A stretch of DNA of 64,000 nucleotides from NCBI GenBank assembly GCA_022478985.1, contig JAKSZP010000200.1, positions 83,299 to 147,298 of the forward strand, written 5' to 3'. This DNA comes from Massospora cicadina. Taxonomy: Eukaryota > Entomophthoromycota > Entomophthoromycetes > Entomophthorales > Entomophthoraceae. The position numbers were made by a program, and so were the translations under genes. Position 1 is the stretch's first letter. Every line of letters starts with the position of its first letter. The notes beneath the pieces are model-generated. The model saw nothing but the letters and a program-made list of their open reading frames with translations, was not told the DNA's origin and did not search any database. Below, piece after piece: positions 1-10,949 of this stretch.

Positions 1-1400
1 GCGCGTTAATAAGGAGGATATTACCAAGGGTTATCATGTGAAGGATGAGATGGTGTTGTTTCAGGGGTGCCTATGGGTTCCCGCTGGACCACTTCGCCTG
101 GAAAATCATCCAGAACCATCATGACGGAATCACCACTAGTCATCCTGGGAAGGCAAAGACTCTAAGGCTAATTCACTGCACTTACAATTAGAAGGGGTTA
201 GCTGCACAGATGGGCAGGTATTATAAAGAGTGCCTAATCTACAGCCAAATGAAACTAAATCTCAGCCTTTTAGAAGGGCTGTTGGTACCAGTTCAAAAGG
301 CTGAAGGGCCTTGATTCTCTATCAGTTGAATTTATTGTGGAATTGCCTACATCTGATGGCTACGATGCCATCATGGTGGTGGACAATTTTAAAAAGTTTT
401 CTACTTTATTCCCTGCAGAACCAAAGTCACCACGTCTGAGATGGTGAGGATTTTTATCACTCATGTGTTCACTCTTCACGGGGCCCCTTAAGAAATAATT
501 AGCAATTGTGGACCCCAGTTTACCTCTGTCTTTTGGGAAGTTTTGTGTAAGACTATTCAGATTTTCCCCTGTCGTTCAACTGCCTATCACACCCAATCCA
601 ATGGGCAGACTAAACGAGTGAACCAGTGCCTTGAACAGTTCTTGCGTTGTTACACCACCGTGGATCATTCAGATTGGGTTTCCCATCTCCCCATGGCCCA
701 ATTCAGTTATAACAACACCCAACATGCATCAATTGGGTTTTCCCCCTTCATTGCCAACTATGGCTTCAATCCCGCATTCAACATGAAGCCCAGTTGTAGA
801 TCAAAGGTGGAAGCGGCGGTGGACTTTACAAAAAATTATCAAGAAAGCACACCAGAGTGTGAGCTTAAATTTAGATGCGGCTATGAAGGCCTACAAGGAG
901 AATGATGATGGTAAGAGATGAGTTGGACCAGCGTGCAAGGAAGGAGATCTCGTGATGCTGGATGCTAAAAGCATCCCAATCAAACAATCATGAAAATTCA
1001 AGGACCAAAATGATTGGGTGGTACCGCGTCATCAGAAAGGTGGAACGCGCCTCATAATAGTTGGATCTACCCCTCTTTTTGAATCTTTTAAGTGTTTCAT
1101 GAAAGCAAGTTCACATTTTTAAGGGCCCCCTCAAGAGACTCCTGAGGCTTGCCTTGTGGATGGGGTGCCGGAGTAGGAAGTGGAGGAAATTGTAGCCTCT
1201 TGTTGGGTAAGAAGAAGACTCAGGTATCTTGTATCCTGGAATGGATTTAATGCAGCGGAGAACAGTTGGGTCCCAGCGTGTGACTGCACCCATGCAAGAT
1301 CTAATTGTAGCATTCCACAAGCGTTTCCCTGAGGCTGCAGGATCTAAGTCCAAGCAAGCCCTTTCTGCCTTGAATTTGGCCCCTGCCTATAAAAACTTTT
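1..1400 (+). pseudogene. Integrase with C-terminal chromodomain, family A, decayed
   Basis: This encodes the gypsy integrase that would insert the cDNA, fused to a chromodomain expected to target it to chromatin. The clearest open stretch (543-905) shows the core around the third catalytic residue (QTKRVNQ) and the downstream AQFSYNN and FSPFIANYGF blocks. Integrase frames before it (about 60-540) contain several stops. The second catalytic Asp codon reads AAT (504-506, ISNCGPQ) and the catalytic Glu is Lys (TKRVNQ for TERVNQ), so the enzyme is dead as written. Around 1181-1310 a chromodomain is readable: EVEEIVAS, then RYLVSWNGF and NSWVPA. Domain identity is confident; the frame is not intact. 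Confidence 0.8.
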
Positions 1401-1453
1401 CCTTGGAAAATGCCCCTTGAGGGGGGTGGAGCCTAAAAAAGAGGAGAGGTTAG

Positions 1454-3729
1454 TGTCATGTTTACATGACCTAATTTAAGGCACCAATATCAAAGATAAG
1501 GATGGGTGGCAGGATGTCCAAAGAGTCAAGTTGCAGGACCTTGCTGACCTAAAACACACCTTGGATCAACGCTGGGTACAGGCCACATATGCCCAGGTTG
1601 GTACAAGTGAGGTGCACAACGCCCAGCCCCTAGTTTCAGCTATTGTGTTAAAATAAACGAGTTATCTTATAAATGATGATGGCTCCATTCAGCTAATAGG
1701 TGAATGGGGGTTCAAAACTCGTTTAATTTATTAAATTACTAACTTGGATCAGGCTCAACTTCAATCAATTAATCAAGTTCAGACAATTTTGAAGTATATT
1801 ACCCTGTCAGATGGAAGTGTGCGCTTATTGGTGCACCTTGACTTGGTACCATTTTCTCTGATAGATTATTTACCCCACTTCAGCTTAAATATGATTCTTT
1901 GACACCAACTTTTCTCATTGGTTGTCTTCCTCCTTACAATAAACCCTCAGTCAATGTTAGAATCTTGAAGTTGACTTGAAAATAACCCTTTGACAATCAA
2001 CAGATTGTATAAATTAATTTCCTAATGCTCGAGCTAATACTCTAATTAAAGCCTATTGCAATAACATGGCTCAGGCCAATTATCACAACTTCAACAATTT
2101 ATATTATCAAAAGCTTGTACCAGATACACTCAAACATATAGGATGATTATACCTGCAACTACATGGCTTGGGCAATTAACTCAACGTCAATTCAATCCAA
2201 TTATTCTATTGAAAGCTCAGGTTGAATACACTTGCATAGCTGGGCTGATTATCGCTGCACCTAAACTTGGCAACTAGTCCTGACTAAATGGGACCAATAT
2301 CAAATATTCAACATGAGAAATCATTTGGGATTGACCTGAAGAAAACGTCTACAAGTCCCATGAACAAATAAGATTAAAAAAACGTAATCCTTTTTCTGTC
2401 CTAGGGCAAATTTTATATGTTGGTACGCATAATCAGCACAATAGCACTTGCACATGGGCCACCCAAATTGGAGTACCTAGTGCTATCGAGAGGGCCAGTT
2501 GAAATCCTGATTAGGGAGTCATTTCCATCAGCTGTATGACAAAAACATATTTGAGATGGTCCTAAAATAATTTCCTGTCTATGAGAATTTTGTATGTTGA
2601 TACACATAATCAGCACAATAGCACTTGCACATGGACTGCCCAAATAGGAGTACTAAGTGCTGTTGAGAGGCCTTCCAACGTCCCAATTAAGGGTACATCA
2701 TTTATTTAAATTAATGCCAAAATCTCCCAGAATTTGTATTTCATCAGCAGTATGACGAAACTAATTTCAAGGTGATCCTAGGACAATTTTACACGCTTGT
2801 TGTTGCAATTTTTGTCCCTGAAATCCTCCTTTAAATGAGAATATTTCGCCACCAATAAACCTAGCAATAGGTCTCAGTCATATCAGTTCAAGGGCCAAAA
2901 TGAGGTGGAAATTAATCTGTTGAGATTGCATGCTCAAATGTGGCCAGGAGATGCCCTAGAGGTATAAATACCAGCGCTTAGCCTAATGAATAATTATCAA
3001 ATAATTTAGTCTTAATAAAGATTTATTTTATTTAATCTTTTTTCTGGTTTCTATCTTAAGTCCCTTTTGAGAGTATTGGAAAGCTGGATCCTCAGAATCC
3101 ACAGCTTGTACTTTTGCCTGCCTTGGGAGAAGTTCCCAAATACAAAGGGAAAATTGAGCCTGAAATCAACCAGAAGAGTTGGGGCTATTTGATTTCGCTT
3201 AGTGAGTTTCTGAACAGTCAGAATGCCATAAGCCACTGGAAAATCAAGGATCAATTGACCGAACTTTGTCCCAAATATAAATACAGGATTTAATTTATAA
3301 AGCGAGTGATCCTCAGAATTTAAAAGTCAGTTTGCATTTTTTCTTATGTTCACATGGGCGTACCTGTGAGTGGACCTCTTTAAGGAGGTCTTGCATCATG
3401 TTAGTCAATTCATTTGTTTTAAAATTATTATGGTATCAGGTACACCATTGGGCCGCCTGGGTTCCCTCCAGACCAGGGCACCAGTGCACTCTAGACCTGT
3501 TCAAAGCTTGGTTATGAACGGCCCTTTGGGGCACAACCAAGTTTTGCTGTTTGCTCAATCCCTATTTTTGAGTACCAACATAACCACCCTCACCCTATGT
3601 CATTTTAGCTCAAGCTCCCTCTGCTGGACTATCTTTATCTTAACACTGACGACTAGTTCCCTTGCATTGGTCCAGTGCTCCGTGCACCACCACGCTGGGA
3701 ACTGGAGAGTTATAGACACTCTCCTGACA
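1454..3729 (+). repeat. Family A 3' LTR with internal insertion
   Basis: Sequence from 1454 to about 1945 and from about 3300 to 3729 aligns by eye with the 56899-57793 LTR: TGTCATGTTTACATGAC at the start, the AACGCTGGGTACAGG block near 1570, and CTCCTGACA at the end. The LTR also carries a reading frame (3370-3771) whose N-terminal part matches that at 57410 (KEVLRHVSQFICF versus KEVLHHVSQFICF). The usual length in this family is about 865-895 bases. Confidence 0.7.
1945..3300. repeat. Foreign insertion in family A LTR with degenerate tandem units
   Basis: This block is absent from the two other family A elements and interrupts the LTR near its promoter region. It contains three diverged copies of a unit starting near 2397, 2562 and 2773, each beginning with a GTCCTAGGACAATTTT-like sequence. 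The first two share a core (ATCAGCACAATAGCACTTGC) at about 2431 and 2608. I see no protein domain. The boundaries are approximate, and a solo LTR of another family is possible. Confidence 0.5.
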
Positions 3730-3789
3730 GCGTGTTGCAATAGGCTACTCTATCACCTATATGATATTTAGAAAAATGCCAGTCAATTA

Positions 3790-4330
3790 TTATTGTCCAT
3801 CATTTCGGCCTTGATTTTTTTCTTCAAGGTCATATTGAATGCTTCTGACTGCATTTTGATAAGGATATTTAAAAGTCAGATCAAATTACTGCTCAGCACC
3901 CATCCCCAATGTTGATTTGACCACCAAATATAGAATTGGTGGTAGCGCGGCCTTCCTTCAAAACAACAATTCAAACGGCATTTTTCCATCACCTTATGGT
4001 GACTAATTTTGTATGAGAATGTCAAGGAACTGAGGTAGTTCCCCACTTGGAAGTTTTTCCAGCAACCAGCTTCCTCAGCGTCATGGCCAGCGTTCCATTC
4101 ACTCGTTCTACCAGTCCATTCATCTTCAGCTGGTAAGGTACTGACATGATCCTTATTTACCCATTAAATTTTGTTCAACCTCAATTTCATGTGGTAAATG
4201 AGATCCATTCCGTTGTTGCTCAACAAGACCTGCGGGCATCCATGGCGATATATGACTTGATCCAGGATTAACCATGTGGTACTTGTTGCGTCCACTTTTG
4301 CTAAAGCCTTTGTTTTAACCCATCTAGTCA
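3790..4330 (-). pseudogene. Integrase remnant of E3
   Basis: The reverse strand reads HGCPQVLLSNNGMDL (about 4198-4255) and then MNGLVERVNGTLAMTLRKL (about 4050-4130), the second Asp and Glu regions of a gypsy integrase core. The second catalytic Asp is Asn. Further left it reads MPFELLF and a GRPRY-like block in neighbouring frames, typical of the region after the integrase core. Element E2 has the equivalent segment (SPFKCIYGRNPSVP). No intact frame remains. Confidence 0.7.
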
Positions 4331-4924
4331 GATGATTGATTGCAACTATAATGTATTTGACTCCCCTGTGCTCATAGTCAGCAGTACCATCACGTCAATG
4401 GACACTGTATGCAGGAAAATACAGGATGAACCAGTCAACATCCAGTTGTGTTCTTATGTGGTTTGTGCAACTGGTACTCCACGCACCAAACCAGATAATT
4501 GGCAACATCATAATTGATAGACTCCCAGTAATAATACTGGAAAATTGGTCAGTTGTCTTTCTCAGGCCTCCATTCCCAACAACCTTATGGGAAGCTTGAA
4601 CTATAGCCGCTTGTCAAGACAGTTTTGGGAATAAAATTGTTTTCCACTGATTGTCTTGAATACTTGTTTATCCTTGGTCTCAGTGTTTTCATCGCTTTTA
4701 AAAGTGCACCTTGTATCTCTTAGGATAATTCTCAATTTCTCCATTGACCATTCTCTGAAACAGCTCATCAGCATGTTGGTATACCAGTAAACCATTGGTA
4801 ACTATGATAAGCCATCTTTATTTTGATGAGAAGCTCCCGCTCAGTGGACTAACTCAAAGTCATAAGCTTAAAGCTCTAGGGCCCATTGGGCCAGATGTCC
4901 TTCCAGTTCTTTTAGGTTATGCAA

Positions 4925-6037
4925 CTATTTCAGGGAGGAGTGGTCTGTCACCACTATAAAATGCGTCCCATGAATATACACCCAAAACTGTTTACAGGCA
5001 TAAATCACCTCAATGCATTCATGCTCAGTAACGGTGTAATTCTGTTCTGCTGATGACAACATCCAGCTCATGTAAGCTACCAGATGCTCATCCCCAAATT
5101 CATCTACTTGACTCAGGATGGCGCCAATCGCCATTAACAAAGCATCAGTCTGTACTATAAACTCCTGATTGAAATTTGGATATTACAAAATTGGCGAATA
5201 TGTTAGTTACCAAAATAACTCATCAAAAGAATCCTGGGCCTCTTCATTACATATGAATCCTTTATTTGGATCCTTCAGTAAATGAAACAAAGGTTCAGCA
5301 ATTCTTGCAAAATCCCATATGAATCTTTAGTATTATCTGACCATTCCAAGAAACACTTGGATATCTCAGACACTTTTTGGGATGTACATCCGCTCCATGG
5401 CTTCAATTTTCTGGGTTTGCGTCTGCAGTCCACTGGAGTTGAAATAAACCTCAGATATTCTAACTCTTTCTTGAAGAAGTAGAACTTTCTCAGCTTAATC
5501 TTTAGGTTAGCTACAGAAATTCTCTTGAAGACTTCTGTCAAGTGGTGCAAATTGTCAGTAAATGTCCTACTGAACACAGCTATATCATCCAAGTACACCA
5601 GGACACGTGACAACTTCACGTCTAATATGGCGTCCATGGCCCTTTGAAGCGTCGCAGGCGCATTGCAAAGACCTTGGGGTATCCTAGTTGGTTAGTATAG
5701 CCTCTGCATGGTGATGATTTCATACTTCTCCTGGTCTTCCATCAGCAAATCAATTTTCTAGTATCCTGATACTAGATCCATTGTGGAGAATACTTCACTT
5801 CGCCCAATCTTTTATAGCATTATTGATTCATGGAAGTGGATACAAATTCTTTTTCATTATTTTATTCAGCCTTTGATAGTCAATCACCACCCAATTAAAG
5901 CTATCATTTTTCTTCACTATCAGGATAGGGCTCACCCAGGGGCTCAATGATGGAACTAGGAGCCCATGCTCCACTAGTTTGCTAAATTCCTCTTCCACTA
6001 CCACTTCAGTGGCCTTCAGCCATTGGATCAGTCTCAT
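4925..6037 (-). pseudogene. Reverse transcriptase and RNase H remnant of E3
   Basis: This copies element RNA into DNA and degrades the RNA strand. Three open pieces are visible. 5828-6037 carries LVPSLSPWVSPILIVKKND and the IDYQRLNK motif. 5275-5637 carries the catalytic VYLDDIAVFS (codons about 5584-5595). 4925-5140 carries the RNase H start, AIGAILSQ, and a conserved VTDHSSLK end. The pieces lie in different frames with stops between them. YLDD is intact, unlike in family A at 59570. Confidence 0.85.
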
Positions 6038-6189
6038 CCATATTAATTAATTTTCCCTGGTGTCAACTTTATGGACTACGTTCTTCATACATCATAAATT
6101 ATGATCATCCTGGGCAAGGATTTCATGATACTTTTTGAATAGTTCTAGCACCTCCTCCAGCTGTCTTTCCATCAGATCAGCGAGTTGCT

Positions 6190-7000
6190 CTCAGTTGACC
6201 AACAAGTTAATACTCTCAGCAACCCCTGCTGGAAATCCCATTTTGGCAATAGTCCCAAAATCATGGAATTTTCTTAATTCTGTTGTCAGGATCAGATAGA
6301 AAAATGCGATGATCTGATTTTTCTCAATCTTCATCAGTTTTCCACTCAAATTCACCAGAAGAACTCGGTTTTCCTCATAGCCTGGCATCACAAAATCAGG
6401 CGCCACCCATGGCTCTATTCTAGATTCCTTCCCAGGGCTGCTGACCTCTCCATACAATAGCTTGGGTATCTCAAACACCAATCCTGTATCAACTATTATC
6501 TACAATCCTGTCAGTATGGTGTACAGCATCTTGCTTTGTAACGGAATATCCTGGTTTTCCAGGATTTCCGTTGCATTTCCTTTTCACTTTCATCCAACCA
6601 ATTGGTAGCAAAGTGGAATAATGCCATCATTGTAGATCAGATTGATGAAGTTGTTCCTCGTGGTAAGTGGAGTTTTTCCATCTCTCTGATAAACTAGAGG
6701 CAGCTTTTGAACCAATATGGTTAAAATAATATCCTCAAAGTTACATTTAACTCCATATTTTCTTAGAAACTCTGTCTCAATTAGAATGTTGTAGTTTTGG
6801 TTGCAAAAATATAGTTGGGGTGGATGTCACCAGAGATCCAAATTGGAGCGGTATTGTACTATACGCTCCACATGAGATGGTCATCTTCATCCCATCGGTT
6901 CCATATTACTTCTTATATTCCAAATTGGGCGAGATTCTCCTTTTTATCACCAGCGTGGTCAAGGCGATATTAATTGGCACCCTGCTGTCAATAAACGCCC
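6190..7000 (-). pseudogene. Protease and linker of E3
   Basis: The reverse strand at about 6964-7000 reads AFIDSRVPINIA, the position of the retroviral-type aspartic protease motif (D-S/T-G-A). The conserved Gly is Arg here. An open stretch at 6191-6481 follows in order and corresponds to the protease-RT linker (PWVAPDFVMPGYEENRVLLV). Function is inferred from position and motif, and the protease would be inactive. Confidence 0.55.
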
Positions 7001-7532
7001 ACACCCATACTCAATTGACCAGTATATCAATACAAATACAAACAGAGTATTGCAAAATGGTATTTACTGAATGTATAGTGGCATTATTTGCTGAATTGAG
7101 GGTGTGAATTATTTGTGCCAAAAATCAGGAAACGATTCCCTAATTGAGCTTAGGGGGATTGACAGATTCTCCTCATCTAATTTGGCCTCAGCCTGATCAT
7201 CCAGATTCTCAGCGGATTAGATCTTGTCCTTTAGTTGGCGCACATATAGGTGAGCAGCCTCCTTGATTATTTTAGAGTCAATCCCCTTTGCTCTAGCTCT
7301 GGTTACTGCATTGACATCTAAGTTGACCTCTTGGTAAAGCTGGTCCTGTGTGTCATCTTCAATGAACAGATCACTATTGTCAATGTTCTCATTTAGGATA
7401 TTGGGAGAAACGGGTTAACCGCAGCTCTAAACTGTTCCATGTCTTAGTGAAGGCCCATTTTACAACACCTGTGCCAGGTTCGGCCTCCTTCACCTGGACC
7501 ACGTTGATTTAAACCTCAGTCTTCTTGCTTAA

Positions 7533-8743
7533 GCACTGGCCAGCGAAGTGGCCCTTTCCTCTGCACTGATGACATCGCATGTTACTCTACTCTGTCCATT
7601 TGAACCCCTCAGGTTTTTTTCCCAGCCCTGTTTGATTATTTGATTCCTTAGCGGGTTTGGTCACTTTGGTAAGATTCAAATTTCTGAATGAGCTCAGCTT
7701 AAAACTTTGATTAGGGCCCTCAAACGTGGCTCCTAGCATCTTCAAGTGATCCACCATTTGCAAGTTGGTTATTTCAGTGGCTAATGTGGAGGACATCAAT
7801 TCAATGTAGTTTGCAATAAGGCTGAAGGGCCACTTGTAATGTAATCTGCGCTTCAAAATCATCTAAGATTTTTGTTCCAACCAAAATATGTAATTATTGG
7901 TAGAATCAGTTGGAAAAATTTGCTAAGGTCTTATCTTTCTGTAATTGGATCCCCATAAAATTTATCTTGCATTTTGACATATGCATGGGACTTCCAAACT
8001 ACTTCATTATTGCAGCCTTGCCCTACAAATAAGACCAGCTGTCTCCCTCTAAATGAGGTCATCAAGTTTTGACAGTCTCTATCCAAGCAGTTTATGACCT
8101 TCAAAGCTTTTTGTCTATTGCCATACCCAAACATAGTTGTGTTGAACAGTTGGAAGAACACAGGAGCGCTGTCCCAATGAAAAGTGGGTAATTTTGGTGT
8201 AGCTCTGAACTCCTCCAAATTTCCTCTAGCTGCCACTCTTGGCTCAGCTACCCAACTGACTTGAGGAATAATCTAGAGGGTAATCTCCAAAATGCTTGCA
8301 AATGCCGTCAGAATATTCCTAGGAATTTTTGAATTCCCAACTGGAGTTCTAAGGTCATTTTCTTCAGCATCAGTTGCCGCATAAGGTTTGCAAACATCTC
8401 TGATTCTTCAGATTGTTGACTTGTTTCAAAAGTTGCTCCATGTCTGAGCTGAGTGAGCTCAAACAAACGCGATCCACTTCACGTTCCGTCTTCAGAAATA
8501 AAAAAATTCTTTGACCAAATCTCCTTCTTTATTCTTCAATGACGTTACTTTCTTAATTAACTCATCGCTGAAATTGGAAACTTCTTCTAATCCTTCCTCT
8601 ATATTAGTGACTCTCTCCTCTAAGGCAGCGAATTCTCTATGATTGGCTGAATTCAAAACGTTCTTATTGACAGTTGCCAATTTCATACATAGCTTTCTCA
8701 ATTCTTCTTTATATGACAATGTAGATTGGCTTAACTTACTCAA
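7533..8743 (-). pseudogene. Gag of E3 with coiled coil and zinc knuckle
   Basis: This is the structural protein that packages element RNA. Three open pieces occur. 8492-8743 has heptad-like charged sequence (EERVTNIEEGLEEVSNF), a likely coiled coil. 7931-8236 is a Gag core (PTFHWDSAPVFFQLF). 7587-7862 follows. The nucleocapsid knuckle CHQCRGKGHFAGQC is readable at 7533-7574 just beyond the last piece. The frames are interrupted. Confidence 0.7.
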
Positions 8744-8748
8744 ATACC

Positions 8749-8765
8749 CCCTGTAGTGAGCACCA
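8749..8765 (-). promoter_or_regulatory. Primer-binding site of E3
   Basis: On the reverse strand, TGGTGCTCACTACAGGG starts two bases inside the 5' LTR end. It begins with the TGG expected for pairing to a tRNA CCA end. The identical 17-mer sits at the equivalent place in E2 (34189-34205). I cannot name the tRNA. Confidence 0.7.
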
Positions 8766-8767
8766 AA

Positions 8768-9600
8768 TGTTAATATCTGGAACTATTGGCCCCAAATATT
8801 AAAAACTGGCTTGACTGATAGTTACCAGAAGTTAACTGAACAGGTTCAGTATGTGCACGATCTGCATTGCTTGATAGATATATATGAGCAATGATATTAG
8901 ATGACTATTATCCATAGCTGATAATTAAATTAGAGGTGGTCCAACACTAAACTTGGAATAATCAACGATATACTGATTTGACACTTAGGGACTTCTTCCT
9001 TATTCCGGCTGAACTAATCCACACTCAGATTCAGAGGTTCTGGCCCTAGTTTTATCATGCTGAGTTAACGGAGATCCAAGTCAAAGGTCTGCTTCTCTTC
9101 TAAGGATATCCAATTATTACTATTTATACACACAAAAGAGTCCACAATTATTGTACTACAACAATAATTAACTGAAGATGAATAGAACATATTGCTACTA
9201 TAAGGAATTTAATCTTGATGGATCTTTTTTAATCTCTTATCATAAAATATTAATGGATATAAATGATATAATTTACAATGACAGAATGGTCTGGTGTATG
9301 AGATAAAGAAGTGGTAATGTTAAACAACTATTAGCCGCCAACATTCTTTTATATTTGATTTCCACCTCAATCAGGTAACCTCTTACATCCTAGTAATTTT
9401 TACTCACTATAAGAAACTAGAAACATAAGCCTATGTATATCATGGCTACCTGTCATATAAGGATCTCAGTCTACCTTGCTGATTAAGTTTTGACACCTGT
9501 ATCAACCCCAGGACAGGTGAGACCTGAATAAATTTTTCTAATTTTAGAATTTTGATCTGATTTACTAATAAAGGTACAGGGAATTTATAGGAGGAATTTG
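8768..9600 (-). repeat. 5' LTR of E3 (right boundary uncertain)
   Basis: The sequence beginning TGTTAATATCTGG directly follows the primer-binding site, so it is the LTR. It is AT-rich and has no coding potential I can recognise. No second copy is in the window, so the outer end cannot be fixed. Confidence 0.45.
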
Positions 9601-10940
9601 GTGCTCAGCTCTCTGGTTGGCGCCTTATCCATGAAATGGCAGACGTTGCCATTAAATTTCCTTACAAAGTCTCTATTGGCGATGGTCTTATTCATTGGGT
9701 TAGGGATTTCTCCATCAGACATCCAAGAGACTTAAAAGCAGAAAGAGCTAGAAAACGTGTCCCTAACATTCCTTCTTGATCACAGTGAAACAACCACATT
9801 TGGCTAGCGACCTGCTTAGGTAATGGGCCTCTTTACCCACTATAGCAGGTCACAAACCAACTAATTGATTTGCTAGTTGCAGGCGGCATCACTCGCCTCA
9901 AAACTACTGATTAAATTCCCAATCAGATGGTGATAGAATCTGACCAATTTCAATCTCTACACCTAATAGTTAATCAGCAATCAATTATCAGATGCCCCAA
10001 GTTCATTAAAAACTCTGCCCAATGAAATTTTAAGCATTTGCACAGATTGATCCCTGACAGATCCAAACCCAGTGAATTACCCAAAATCCTCAGACATCAT
10101 TAACCCAAAAGCTAGGTCAACCAATATCCAATATATTTGCTAGTGGGACTTATCCCCTAGTGAACCAGCAGATAACCTAGGAAGTTAAAAGGTAGGCAAA
10201 AATCCTAACAGACATTGATGTGCTGCTAGATTAGGACTGTAAAAAGAAACACAGCAAACATTGTAGAGGCCTTTTTGGTCACTGAAAAGGTTTTTATGCA
10301 GCAACTGAAAGCATGGAACAGGTAATCTCCATGCACATTAGATCATCTACACCTATGGCATGCCTGAGACTGCAAAACGTTTTTTGGATCTTTGCAGAGA
10401 TAATGAGAGAAGCTTTCTTTTTCAATTTTAAAGAGCACCATCCAAATCTGGTGAAGGCTGAATTACTAACACCACGTGGTGCTTTGTTTCCAAAATGCAA
10501 CTCCCCTTTAACACATTTGATTTGCCACAATCTTCAATAAAACTTCCAAAACAGGGATCTTCTTCACCAATAGCTGCAATTTGCTTTACATGTCAGTTCT
10601 TGTGTACTTTGAAGACCTGTTATGAGATACAGCATGTGAGCTTGACAGCTTTCATGGGATCTCTAATCAATAATTGAATCTTTGGAGATTGAACGTCCTG
10701 AAAATTCATGTGAATCTTTACCACTTTTTTATCCTTCTCTCATGAATTTAAAGTTAGAAACATTAATTGACATTCACCCTCTTTTGATATCAATGCCATT
10801 AAAGGGCTCACAACAAGTCCTGCTTCAAAAAGTCTTCCCAGACACCTTCTAGGATTATGTGCAGATTTTTGTTTCCAAAATTGACCCATAATGTACTTGC
10901 CTTGGTGGATTTTAAAGTAAAATTCTCCAAAGAAGAGTGG
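9600..10940 (+). other. Unassigned stretch, probably upstream part of the decayed Helitron
   Basis: One frame starting near 9636 reads MADVAIKFPYKVSIGDGL and continues about 30 more residues before breaking. I do not recognise it. Short overlapping frames on both strands near 10300-10540 show no domain. The position before the helicase suggests it may belong to the same element. Confidence 0.25.
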
Positions 10941-10949
10941 GTAATGAAT

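Larger units (their letters stand above)
1..3729 (+). mobile_element. Family A chromovirus, 3' part (integrase, chromodomain, 3' LTR)
   Basis: This is the downstream part of a plus-strand Ty3/gypsy element cut by the window edge. It contains a broken integrase, a chromodomain, a purine-rich tract (about 1435-1453) and a 3' LTR beginning TGTCATG at 1454 and ending CCTGACA at 3729. The same order and closely related sequence recur at 56899-62575 on this strand and at 41270-51814 on the other, so I treat the three as one family. The LTR here is inflated by about 1.35 kb of foreign sequence (about 1945-3300). The target duplication cannot be checked because the 5' end lies outside. Confidence 0.8.
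3780..8767 (-). mobile_element. Element E3, minus-strand Ty3/gypsy, decayed
   Basis: Reading leftwards from the primer-binding site, the order is Gag with coiled coil, CX2CX4HX4C zinc knuckle, aspartic protease, reverse transcriptase, RNase H and integrase. That is the standard Ty3/gypsy order. The left end stops close to the family A LTR boundary at 3729, so the 3' LTR is missing or displaced. The 5' LTR begins at 8768 (TGTTAATATC) and runs rightwards for an undetermined distance. Stops and frameshifts occur in every domain. Confidence 0.8.

Noticed and set aside
2397..2800. Spaced short repeats considered as a CRISPR-like array
   Set aside because: Eukaryotic context, only three diverged and unequal units; tandem duplication inside an insertion.
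10294..10677. Overlapping ORFs of 60-78 codons on both strands
   Set aside because: Both strands open at once, no domain, no start context or conserved copy; best read as chance frames in a decayed element.
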